From Bacteroidales bacterium (lineage in GTDB: Bacteria; Bacteroidota; Bacteroidia; Bacteroidales; F082): a stretch of 5,147 nt of DNA. Of this stretch, positions 1 through 5,147 are shown piece by piece. Position numbers and translations under genes: made by a program. The stretch's first letter is position 1, and the number at the start of each line of letters is the position of its first letter. The stretch covers positions 1 through 5,147 of the forward strand of contig JAEEII010000280.1 of the NCBI GenBank assembly GCA_016281295.1. Reading direction: 5' to 3'. Under the pieces are notes generated by a model, which worked only from the letters and a program-made list of their open reading frames with translations, was not told the origin of the DNA and did not search any database.

Positions 1-22
1 CCTTGTTTTATAATTCGCACTA

Positions 23-52
23 CAAATATAAGAAATAAATCGATACAAACAA
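23..52 (-). promoter_or_regulatory. Probable leftward Bacteroidetes promoter for a gene left of the window
   Basis: On the minus strand TATATTTG (plus 23-30) matches the Bacteroidetes -7 element TAnnTTTG. A TTG (plus 50-52) lies 19 bases further upstream, which fits the -33 element and its usual 19-21 base spacing. Transcription would start near position 19 and run out of the window to the left. This implies a divergent gene beyond the edge that cannot be seen here. The stretch is AT-rich, so a chance match is possible. Confidence 0.45.
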
Positions 53-92
53 TGGTTATCTCGTTATTTTTTAACAAGATAACCATTTTTTT
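51..92 (+). terminator. Hairpin with T-run (intrinsic terminator-like)
   Basis: Arms 51-66 and 72-87 can pair over 16 positions around a TTTTT loop. The only mismatch on the plus strand is C62 opposite A76, which becomes a G-U pair in a minus-strand RNA. A run of seven T (86-92) follows on the plus side, as in a rho-independent terminator for rightward transcription arriving from outside the window. The arm also overlaps the -33 region of the proposed leftward promoter, so a second role as a protein-binding palindrome cannot be excluded. Confidence 0.6.
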
Positions 93-106
93 CTTATCAA
101 AAAATA

Positions 107-147
107 AAAAAAAGAGGATGACTACTTTTTAGTCACCCTCTTTTTTT
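107..147. terminator. Bidirectional intrinsic terminator
   Basis: Arms 107-123 and 131-147 form a 17-position stem with a 7-base loop. The stem begins with seven A and ends with seven T, so either strand gives a hairpin with a U-tract. The single imperfection (A118 opposite C136) is a mismatch in plus-strand RNA but a G-U wobble in minus-strand RNA. The hairpin lies 64 bases before the lipoprotein promoter and would insulate that gene from upstream transcription. It would also stop any antisense RNA running leftward through the lipoprotein gene. Confidence 0.75.
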
Positions 148-210
148 ACGTTCACCCATGAATAAAAAAGGAAACTCAAGAACGCATCCACCCATATAAA
201 ATAATTTTAC

Positions 211-218
211 TATCTTTG
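211..218 (+). promoter_or_regulatory. Promoter -7 element for the lipoprotein gene
   Basis: TATCTTTG matches the Bacteroidetes -7 consensus TAnnTTTG exactly. Transcription would begin near 222, leaving a leader of about 37 bases before the ATG at 259. No clear TTG/TTTG -33 element is present 19-21 bases upstream, so the promoter may be weak or activator-dependent. Confidence 0.6.
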
Positions 219-258
219 CGTTTTGAAACATTGAAACAAACCTTAAACAAATACTATC

Positions 259-1356
259 ATGAAAAGAAATCTGATTGTAATGGCAGCCCTGCTGCTTGGA
301 ATGACAACCTGCCTGACCAGCTGCTTCAAAGACAAACCTGACACCAGCAAGGAAGGCCTTTATGTCGGCATCATTGGCTTTAACAGCGAGTTGAACACCA
401 AAACAATGAAGCTGTTGAACGACGCTAACAAGCAAGACATGATTGATTTCGTCAACGGACTCAGCATGGCCAGCGGCACCGCCCTCTACCATGCCGTGAA
501 CACCGCCCTCGACAAAATCGAAGCCGTCACCCCACCACAAGACCTGATCAACGTCTCTGTAGTGACTTTCACCGACGGTCTGGACCTCGGCTCATACCGT
601 TTGAACGACAACTACTCCAGTGAAGAAGCTTACCTTGAAGCGGTGCACAACAGAATTCACACCCTCAAGGTCGGCGAACAGCAAGTGCCCATCTCAGCCT
701 ATACCATCGGCGTGAGAGGCTCTGATGTCACCGATGTGGCCGAATTCCAACAAAACCTGATCAAGCTCTCCAGCGACAACGACAACGTTTACGAAGTGGG
801 TAACATGAGCGAGGTTGGCAACATCTTCTCCCAAATCGCTCAAAACCTGTACAGCCAAAGCTACCAGTACAACGTCACGCTGAAGACCCCTGCCCCGAAC
901 CCAGGCACCATGATTCGCTTCACCTTCGACAATGTCGAGAAAGCCGAGGATTCCCAACAATACATCGAGGCTATGTACACGGTGGAGAACAACCAGGGCA
1001 TCCTCTATGAAATCAACTATGTGGGACTCCAATGCGACAATGAGTTAGCCGTCTATGCTACCTCTGAAGGCATGTTCGACAACTTCACCTTCAACAACCT
1101 CTACACCACTGAAGGCCAAGAGGTTCAGACTACCTTCACCAAACAATGGAGATGGATCCCGAGCACCGAGACCTGGCAAATCAACAGCGAGTTCTCACCC
1201 TCTGGCAACACCGACAAGATTGAAGAGTTCAGAAGCGCCATCGTCATGCTGGTCCTCGACTGCTCCAGCTCACTCAACAACGACTTCCAAAGCGTGAAAA
1301 ATGCTGCCATCCAGTTCATCCAAACCCTGAATGGCAACACTTACCAAGGAAATTGA
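259..1356 (+). CDS. VWA-motif lipoprotein, apparently with a circularly permuted VWA domain
   Basis: A 365-residue predicted lipoprotein. A short basic start (MKRN), a hydrophobic stretch (residues 5-18) and the lipobox LTSC point to lipidation at Cys22, so the protein should sit on a membrane facing the periplasm or the cell surface. VWA elements follow: strand LYVGIIGF (34-41), SGTALYHAV with Thr74, strand VSVVTFTDGLD with Asp106, strand ISAYTIGV (145-152) and a closing helix (about 183-198). These are the second to last parts of a VWA fold. The first part, a hydrophobic strand ending in DCSSS (Asp334, Ser336, Ser338) plus its helix, comes only at residues 327-358. Thus all three MIDAS metal-binding motifs are present, but in rotated order. 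Residues about 202-325 appear beta-rich and match no family I recognise. The start is chosen because the signal peptide follows directly; no clear Shine-Dalgarno is seen. The function is unknown; VWA domains usually bind protein ligands through a divalent metal. Confidence 0.85.
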   Translation: MKRNLIVMAALLLGMTTCLTSCFKDKPDTSKEGLYVGIIGFNSELNTKTMKLLNDANKQDMIDFVNGLSMASGTALYHAVNTALDKIEAVTPPQDLINVSVVTFTDGLDLGSYRLNDNYSSEEAYLEAVHNRIHTLKVGEQQVPISAYTIGVRGSDVTDVAEFQQNLIKLSSDNDNVYEVGNMSEVGNIFSQIAQNLYSQSYQYNVTLKTPAPNPGTMIRFTFDNVEKAEDSQQYIEAMYTVENNQGILYEINYVGLQCDNELAVYATSEGMFDNFTFNNLYTTEGQEVQTTFTKQWRWIPSTETWQINSEFSPSGNTDKIEEFRSAIVMLVLDCSSSLNNDFQSVKNAAIQFIQTLNGNTYQGN

Positions 1357-1429
1357 GAATTTAGAATTGAGAATTTAGAGGGAGACGAATCGTGGACTCT
1401 CTAAATTCTCAATTCAAAATTCTAAATTC
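1351..1429. repeat. AT-rich direct and inverted repeat cluster between convergent genes
   Basis: A 14-base unit, aattgagaatttag, occurs twice in perfect tandem (1351-1364, 1365-1378) and once inverted at 1401-1414. A further inverted partial copy lies at 1418-1429. Segments 1364-1380 and 1399-1415 are a perfect 17-base inverted repeat around an 18-base loop. The outer segments 1357-1368 and 1418-1429 also pair. The cluster contains the stop codons of both flanking genes: TGA at 1354-1356 on the plus strand, and TGA at 1414-1416 read on the minus strand. It could act as a weak two-way terminator, but no T-run follows the stem on either strand. It resembles a dispersed intergenic repeat. Confidence 0.75.
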
Positions 1430-2325
1430 TTAATGACGATGCCCAACCGAAGGACAAAGGCTTCCTCAGTGGCAAAGCCGATGTGAGGTAACATCACCAG
1501 GTTGGGCGCATCAAACAAGGGGTTGTCCTTTTTCAAAGGCGGCTCGGTACCATACACATCGGTGGCGGCACCAGCAATAATCCCCGACTTCAAAGCAACA
1601 GCGAGGGCTTGTTCGTTCACGACAGGTCCTCGCGCTGTATTAATAAGGATAGCCGAAGGCTTCATCAGCATCAGCTCCCGCTCGGTGATGAAGTCGCGGG
1701 TCTCGTTGTTCAAAGCGATATGCAAGGTGACGATATCGGATTCTCGCAGCAGCGTCTCTTTATCCACAAAGGTCACTCCTTCTACCGTCTTTGGCGTGCG
1801 ATTCCAAGCCAACACCTTGCAGCCAAAGGCATTGAGAAGTTTAGCCACCCGCTGACCGATGTTGCCCATGCCGATGACACCCACGGTCTTGCCACCAATC
1901 TCACGACCCGGCATGATGCCCTTACGTTGGCATTCATGAGTGATACGGTCGTTCTCCAACACCTTGCGATACACATCAATCATCATGGCAATAGCAAGCT
2001 CCGCGACCGCCTCAGTGGAATAACCCGCGGCATTCTTCACGACGATGCCACGTCGTTGGCATTCTTCCATGTCGATATGATCAAGTCCAGTAAAGGCGAT
2101 GGAGAGCATCTTCAGCTTCGGGCAGGCATCCAAAAAGTCTTTTCGCAAGGGGATGTTGCTCTCGATGACCACCTCCGCATCATGGGCGCGGCGGATCAGC
2201 TCTTCGAGATTCTCGTTACGGTCAGGATAGATGACCACTTCATGGCCTTGCCTCTTCAAATCGGCACAGGCCTCTTCTATAACATTGGTCTTCAGACCAA
2301 GGGGTTCAAGGAATACGATTTTCAT
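1414..2325 (-). CDS. D-isomer-specific 2-hydroxyacid dehydrogenase (NAD(P)-dependent)
   Basis: A 303-residue cytosolic oxidoreductase of the D-2-hydroxyacid dehydrogenase family, which interconverts 2-keto acids and D-2-hydroxy acids. The substrate cannot be read from sequence. The Rossmann dinucleotide-binding loop is GMGNIG (152-157). The catalytic residues are Arg232 in NTARGPVVN, Glu261 in DVYGTEPP and His281 in LPHIGFATEEA. The substrate-domain motif AFTGLDHID (77-85) and the hinge segment NAAGYSTEAVAELA are also present. Strand two of the Rossmann fold ends in AWNRTPK (173-179) and lacks the usual acidic residue, which hints at NADP(H). I chose the ATG at 2325 because MKIVFLEP is the normal family N-terminus; an in-frame ATG at 2373 would add 16 atypical residues encoded across the promoter. 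The last codons and the stop lie inside a repeat, so the C-terminus is slightly short. The gene has its own promoter-like site and lies downstream of the two-component pair on the same strand. Confidence 0.9.
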   Translation of the reverse strand: MKIVFLEPLGLKTNVIEEACADLKRQGHEVVIYPDRNENLEELIRRAHDAEVVIESNIPLRKDFLDACPKLKMLSIAFTGLDHIDMEECQRRGIVVKNAAGYSTEAVAELAIAMMIDVYRKVLENDRITHECQRKGIMPGREIGGKTVGVIGMGNIGQRVAKLLNAFGCKVLAWNRTPKTVEGVTFVDKETLLRESDIVTLHIALNNETRDFITERELMLMKPSAILINTARGPVVNEQALAVALKSGIIAGAATDVYGTEPPLKKDNPLFDAPNLVMLPHIGFATEEAFVLRLGIVIKNLEF

Positions 2326-2328
2326 ATT

Positions 2329-2403
2329 TTGAGTTGTTGAGTTGTAATTGAATTCGCAAACAAAGATAAACAAATCAACAACTCAACAGTTCAACAACTC
2401 AAC
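2329..2403. repeat. Direct and inverted repeat cluster flanking the dehydrogenase promoter
   Basis: The 12-mer caacaactcaac occurs at 2376-2387 and again at 2392-2403 (period 16). The left arm ttgagttgttga (2329-2340) is perfectly complementary to tcaacaactcaa at both 2375-2386 and 2391-2402, so one arm has two alternative partners. The dehydrogenase -7 element lies in the loop. The left arm ends only three bases before the dehydrogenase ATG. In an RNA reading through from the response regulator gene, pairing would cover the translation start region. It resembles an intergenic repeat rather than a classic terminator, because no U-tract follows. Confidence 0.65.
2361..2368 (-). promoter_or_regulatory. 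Promoter -7 element for the dehydrogenase gene
   Basis: On the minus strand TATCTTTG matches TAnnTTTG exactly. The predicted start of transcription is near 2357, giving a leader of about 30 bases before the ATG at 2325. TTG candidates upstream lie at spacings of 15 and 23 bases, outside the usual 19-21, so the -33 element is weak. Confidence 0.55.
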
Positions 2404-2408
2404 AAAAA

Positions 2409-3164
2409 TCACTCAGCAAACCAAGTTTTGAATTCCCCTACCCTCGCCTTGCTGACGATAATCTTCTCGGGAACGGGAACGGTAAGGTTGACAGCCAGCT
2501 TGTTGCCGAACCATACCGAGAGGTCTTTGACAGCGTGTCGCGAGATGATGAACTGGCGGTTGGCACGGAAAAAGACCTCGGGGTCAAGCTGAGCCATGAT
2601 TTCATCAAGGGTTTGGTTCAGATAATAAGTATGCCCATCCAAAGAAATAGCCTTTACCGTCTTAGTGTCAATAAACACATACGCGATGTTACTGGTAGCC
2701 AAAGGGATCAGTTTGTCACGCTCTGGAATCAGGAAACAGGTCTTATATTTCTTTTTCAACCCTCCCATCTGCTCAAGCAGTCCATCCAAAGCACTCTTCG
2801 GCGCATGATCTGCGAAACTTTTATACTTGTTCAAAGCCCGTTCCAAATCTCCTTTGTTGATGGGTTTTAACAGATAATCGATGCTGTTGACTTCAAAAGC
2901 CTTCAAGGCGTATTCATCGTAGGCGGTGGTAAAGATGATCGGGCAGGTGATATCAACTTTATCAAAGATGGCGAACGAAGAGCCGTCAGCGAGATGGATG
3001 TCCATGAACACCAAGTCGGGCATGGCGTTTTCTTCAAACCACGCCACACTGTCCTCAATGGTTTGAATCACCGCGAGGATTTCCACTTCCGGATCGGTTT
3101 CCTTGATGAGCGACTCAAGAGCCTGCGCCGCTATACTTTCGTCTTCGATGATAAGAGCTTTCAT
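2409..3164 (-). CDS. LytTR-family response regulator
   Basis: A 251-residue cytosolic transcription regulator. The N-terminal receiver domain (about 1-118) shows the acidic pair Glu7/Asp8, the phosphoacceptor Asp55 in LVFMDIHL, the switch Thr80 in IFTTAYDEYALKAF and Lys100 in YLLKPI. A linker (about 119-138) leads to a LytTR DNA-binding domain (about 140-250) with the typical FFRANRQFIISRHAV segment (198-212). The length is normal for the AgrA/LytR/AlgR class. The start codon lies six bases after the stop of the upstream kinase gene, so the two are almost certainly co-transcribed and form a cognate pair. No strong Shine-Dalgarno precedes it. Its DNA targets are unknown; LytTR domains usually bind paired direct repeats. 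Confidence 0.95.
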   Translation of the reverse strand: MKALIIEDESIAAQALESLIKETDPEVEILAVIQTIEDSVAWFEENAMPDLVFMDIHLADGSSFAIFDKVDITCPIIFTTAYDEYALKAFEVNSIDYLLKPINKGDLERALNKYKSFADHAPKSALDGLLEQMGGLKKKYKTCFLIPERDKLIPLATSNIAYVFIDTKTVKAISLDGHTYYLNQTLDEIMAQLDPEVFFRANRQFIISRHAVKDLSVWFGNKLAVNLTVPVPEKIIVSKARVGEFKTWFAE

Positions 3165-3170
3165 GACATT

Positions 3171-4247
3171 TTATTCTTTGGGGTCAATCAATGGCAAAGT
3201 TACTTCAAAACACTGTCCGTCGTTCATAATCCCAACCTCCGCATTCCATTTCAGACGGTAACGTTCCATCAAGTTCTGCAAACCGATGCCGTTGCCCGCT
3301 TCATCCATAATCTTGGGTTGAATGGGGTTGGTTACTTTCAAAAAACCCGTTTCAACGGTGTGGATATTCACCTTTAAAGGCTGCTTGGCGCTGATTACAT
3401 TATGCTTGACAGCGTTTTCCACCAAGCCCTGTACGGAAAGCGGAAGCACCATGTAGGGAAAATACTTTTGTTCAATCTGAATATCAAACTTCAGGTTTTC
3501 GCCATAGCGGATCTGCATCAAATTGCAATAAGCCTGCACCCCTTGAAGCTCCTGTTCCAAGGTGACGACCTCTTTGTTCTGCAACGTAGCCCTAAGCACT
3601 TGCGAGAGCTCCTGCACATAGTCGTGAGCTTTAGCGGTATCGGTATCGATGAGCAACTGTAAGGTATTCAAGGAGTTGAACATAAAATGCGGATCCATCT
3701 GACTCTTCAAGGCCTCGTAATGGGTGGTGATGTTTTCAGCTCTAAGTGCCTCATTTTCCACCCTGATGTTATTTCGCTCGTACAAGGTACGCAGCAACTT
3801 GGTCACCAGTTCCACCACCACCATGAAGGAGAAGTCGCGAATCAAGGCATCGCGGATGATGCGTGACATGAAGCCCGGATGATGCTCCCGAGGGGCCACA
3901 AGCTCAGGAATAAAGGTGAAAAAAATGCTCAGCGCAGCCGTGATCAACAAAGACCCAAAGATGATGAAAAAGCCACGCATTCCTTTTTTCCTGAAATCGA
4001 CTCGGTACATCTTGCGATTATAAAGGAAAAGCAGGAAGACCATCACGAAATTGCACACCGTGAACAACACAATCCTCCAGAGATGGAAATGACGCTGCGG
4101 GTCCTGTTTCACCTCGGGGAAGAATAAGGTGTTGCCAAAAAAAGCGGAGAGCGTGAAGAGGAGATGAAAACCCACGCTGATGCCCAAAGAGAGCAGGAGA
4201 ATGCCCTTTAAAGAAAGGAATTCCGATTTGCTTTTACGCTTGATCAT
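3171..4247 (-). CDS. LytS-like membrane sensor histidine kinase (His_kinase/HATPase_c)
   Basis: A 358-residue inner-membrane histidine kinase of the LytS/YehU type that should phosphorylate the adjacent LytTR regulator. The N-terminal half has three clear hydrophobic helices (about 13-37, 57-76, 93-113) and a fourth possible one (about 137-153). No periplasmic or PAS sensor domain is recognisable, so the signal is unknown. A probable coiled-coil linker (about 155-180) leads to the phosphoacceptor motif QMDPHFMFNSLN with His187. The ATP-binding domain shows an N-box, VENAVKHN (Asn278), and a glycine box, GNGIGLQN (318-325). The motif has Asp where many relatives have Asn or Gln (QxNPHF). The ATG at 4247 is the only one before residue 80 and is followed at once by a basic stretch and the first membrane helix. 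It is the first gene of the operon with the regulator and has its own promoter just upstream. Confidence 0.95.
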   Translation of the reverse strand: MIKRKSKSEFLSLKGILLLSLGISVGFHLLFTLSAFFGNTLFFPEVKQDPQRHFHLWRIVLFTVCNFVMVFLLFLYNRKMYRVDFRKKGMRGFFIIFGSLLITAALSIFFTFIPELVAPREHHPGFMSRIIRDALIRDFSFMVVVELVTKLLRTLYERNNIRVENEALRAENITTHYEALKSQMDPHFMFNSLNTLQLLIDTDTAKAHDYVQELSQVLRATLQNKEVVTLEQELQGVQAYCNLMQIRYGENLKFDIQIEQKYFPYMVLPLSVQGLVENAVKHNVISAKQPLKVNIHTVETGFLKVTNPIQPKIMDEAGNGIGLQNLMERYRLKWNAEVGIMNDGQCFEVTLPLIDPKE

Positions 4248-4279
4248 GACGCAAAGGTACGCAATCCGGAATTCCTCTC
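4213..4279. promoter_or_regulatory. Inverted repeat straddling the kinase promoter and start codon (candidate operator)
   Basis: The 8-base palindrome GGAATTCC occurs at 4217-4224, inside the kinase coding sequence, and at 4268-4275, between the -33 and -7 elements. The flanks extend the match in inverted orientation: 4213-4228 pairs with 4263-4279 apart from one mismatch and one bulged base. The -7 element and the ATG both lie between the copies. A regulator binding both sites could bring them together over the promoter, but no binding protein is identified. Confidence 0.35.
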
Positions 4280-4284
4280 ACAAA
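4252..4284 (-). promoter_or_regulatory. Promoter of the kinase-regulator operon
   Basis: On the minus strand a TTTG (plus 4281-4284) lies 21 bases before TACCTTTG (plus 4252-4259), matching the Bacteroidetes TTTG-N19-21-TAnnTTTG pattern at both elements. Only four bases separate the last G of the -7 element from the ATG at 4247, so the predicted start of transcription (about 4248) falls at or next to the start codon and leaves essentially no leader. Confidence 0.65.
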
Positions 4285-4325
4285 AACAAATAGACGAAAT
4301 GGGGAAAAATGCCGTTGAAACGCAC

Positions 4326-5147
4326 TTATTCCACCACCACCAAATAGTAGTTCTTCTTGCCTTTCTGAACAAGGATATATTTACCGTCGATGAGGTCTTC
4401 GGGAGTCATCATCTTGTCGAGAGTGACCTTGTCCTTATTGACACTCACGCCGTTGGCTTGGGTCATCTTACGAGCCTCACCCTTGGAAGGGAAGATCTGG
4501 GTGTTGACTGCCATGAAGTCGACAATCGGAATGCCTGCTTTAAGGTCTTCTAAAGCGACATGCTCTTGAGGCACACCGTCGAACACGTCGAGGAAGGTCT
4601 GTTCGTCGAGTTTCACCAAAGCATCCTTGGTAGCTTTGCCGAAGAGGATGTTGGAGGCTTCGATAGCGGCGTCGAGGGCTTCCTGCGAGTGAACCATCAC
4701 AGTGACTTCTTCGGCGAGACGTTTTTGCAGCACACGGCGACCCGGGTCTTGCTTATGCTCTTCGATAAGAGCATCGATGACCTCTTTCTCCAGCGAGGTG
4801 AAGATTTTGATGTATTTCTCGGCGTCCTCGTCGCTGACGTTGAGCCAGAACTGATAGAACTTGTAAGGCGTGGTGCGTTTCGGGTCGAGCCAGATGTTGC
4901 CGCTCTCGGTCTTGCCGAACTTCTTGCCGTCGGCCTTGGTGATGAGCGGGCAGGTGAGGGCGAAGGCCTCATTTTCGAAGCCCAAGGTGCGGCGGATGAG
5001 CTCCGTGCCCGTGGTGATGTTACCCCATTGGTCGTTGCCGCCCAGCTGCAGCTTGCAGTTCTTGTGCTGGTAGAGGTAGAGGAAGTCGTAGCCTTGCAGG
5101 AGCTGGTAGGTGAACTCGGTGAAGCTCAGGCCATCGCGTGCGGTGCC
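4326..5147 (-). CDS. tyrS: Tyrosine--tRNA ligase, C-terminal part (5' end outside window)
   Basis: The last 273 codons of tyrosyl-tRNA synthetase, which attaches tyrosine to tRNA-Tyr in the cytosol. The frame is open to the window edge, so the N-terminus with the HIGH motif is missing. Visible landmarks in fragment numbering are the tyrosine-pocket motif YQLLQGYDF (Tyr14, Gln18, Asp21), the active-site motif [10 protein letters not shown] (36-45), and KFGKT (76-80), the class I KMSKS equivalent. A helical tRNA-binding region follows, then a C-terminal S4 RNA-binding domain (about the last 70 residues, with [10 protein letters not shown] near its start). All landmarks match the bacterial TyrRS arrangement. 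A TTG at 4985 that could look like a start lies inside the conserved catalytic domain and is not one. The gene is on the same strand as the kinase, 78 bases upstream of it, and that gap holds a promoter but no clear terminator. Confidence 0.97.
   Translation of the reverse strand, partial: GTARDGLSFTEFTYQLLQGYDFLYLYQHKNCKLQLGGNDQWGNITTGTELIRRTLGFENEAFALTCPLITKADGKKFGKTESGNIWLDPKRTTPYKFYQFWLNVSDEDAEKYIKIFTSLEKEVIDALIEEHKQDPGRRVLQKRLAEEVTVMVHSQEALDAAIEASNILFGKATKDALVKLDEQTFLDVFDGVPQEHVALEDLKAGIPIVDFMAVNTQIFPSKGEARKMTQANGVSVNKDKVTLDKMMTPEDLIDGKYILVQKGKKNYYLVVVE

Noticed and set aside
133..540. Open frame of 135 codons on the minus strand overlapping the lipoprotein start
   Set aside because: It is antisense to the lipoprotein signal peptide and runs through the promoter and a terminator hairpin, and its product is low-complexity. 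It is not credible as a gene.
1258..1356. C-terminal DxSxS as the start of a second, truncated VWA domain
   Set aside because: The N-terminal VWA segment lacks exactly the strand and helix found at the C-terminus and nothing else, so a single rotated domain explains both parts better. The truncation reading is kept only as the main alternative.
1609..2340. Long open frame of 243 codons on the plus strand
   Set aside because: It lies antisense to the well-supported dehydrogenase, and its translation has no recognisable motif. It is a shadow of the real gene's codon pattern.
2326..2373. Upstream ATG extending the dehydrogenase by 16 residues
   Set aside because: The extra residues do not fit the family, and the extension would overlap the promoter -7 element. 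MKIVFLEP at 2325 is the natural start.
4248..4325. Terminator downstream of tyrS
   Set aside because: No stem followed by a U-tract is seen on the minus strand in this gap. The only palindromic element is GGAATTCC, which lies within the kinase promoter.
4326..4985. TTG at 4985 as the start of a short protein
   Set aside because: The frame continues upstream to the window edge with conserved tyrosyl-tRNA synthetase motifs ([17 protein letters not shown]), so this is an internal leucine codon.

Overview
The window looks like chromosomal DNA from a Bacteroidales-type bacterium (Bacteroides/Prevotella relatives). Three things suggest this: several promoters of the Bacteroidetes form TAnnTTTG, start codons without clear Shine-Dalgarno sequences, and protein styles typical of that phylum (a LytS/LytTR-type two-component pair and a small VWA lipoprotein). 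No tRNA, rRNA, CRISPR array, transposase or integrase is visible.

Layout. Positions 1-258 hold no gene. They contain a probable leftward promoter, two strong hairpins with T-runs (terminators) and the rightward promoter of the first gene. A rightward lipoprotein gene with von Willebrand factor A (VWA) motifs fills 259-1356. It meets, tail to tail, a leftward D-2-hydroxyacid dehydrogenase gene (1414-2325). Both stop codons sit inside one AT-rich repeat cluster. An 83-base gap with a second repeat cluster and a promoter separates the dehydrogenase from a leftward regulatory pair: a LytTR response regulator (2409-3164) and, six bases upstream of it, a membrane histidine kinase (3171-4247). The kinase promoter lies so close to its ATG that the mRNA is predicted to be leaderless. 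The right edge carries the C-terminal 273 codons of tyrosyl-tRNA synthetase (tyrS), also leftward.

How the genes relate. The kinase and regulator form an operon and should act as a signalling pair, but their signal and targets are not visible here. The dehydrogenase has its own promoter-like site, so it may be an independent unit that also receives read-through from the regulator. tyrS is housekeeping and lies upstream on the same strand.

Most interesting point. The lipoprotein carries the VWA motifs in rotated order. The fold starts at the second strand right after the lipid anchor, and the first strand with the metal-binding DxSxS motif comes at the extreme C-terminus, after an intervening region of about 125 residues that appears rich in beta strands. 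This reads as a circularly permuted VWA domain.
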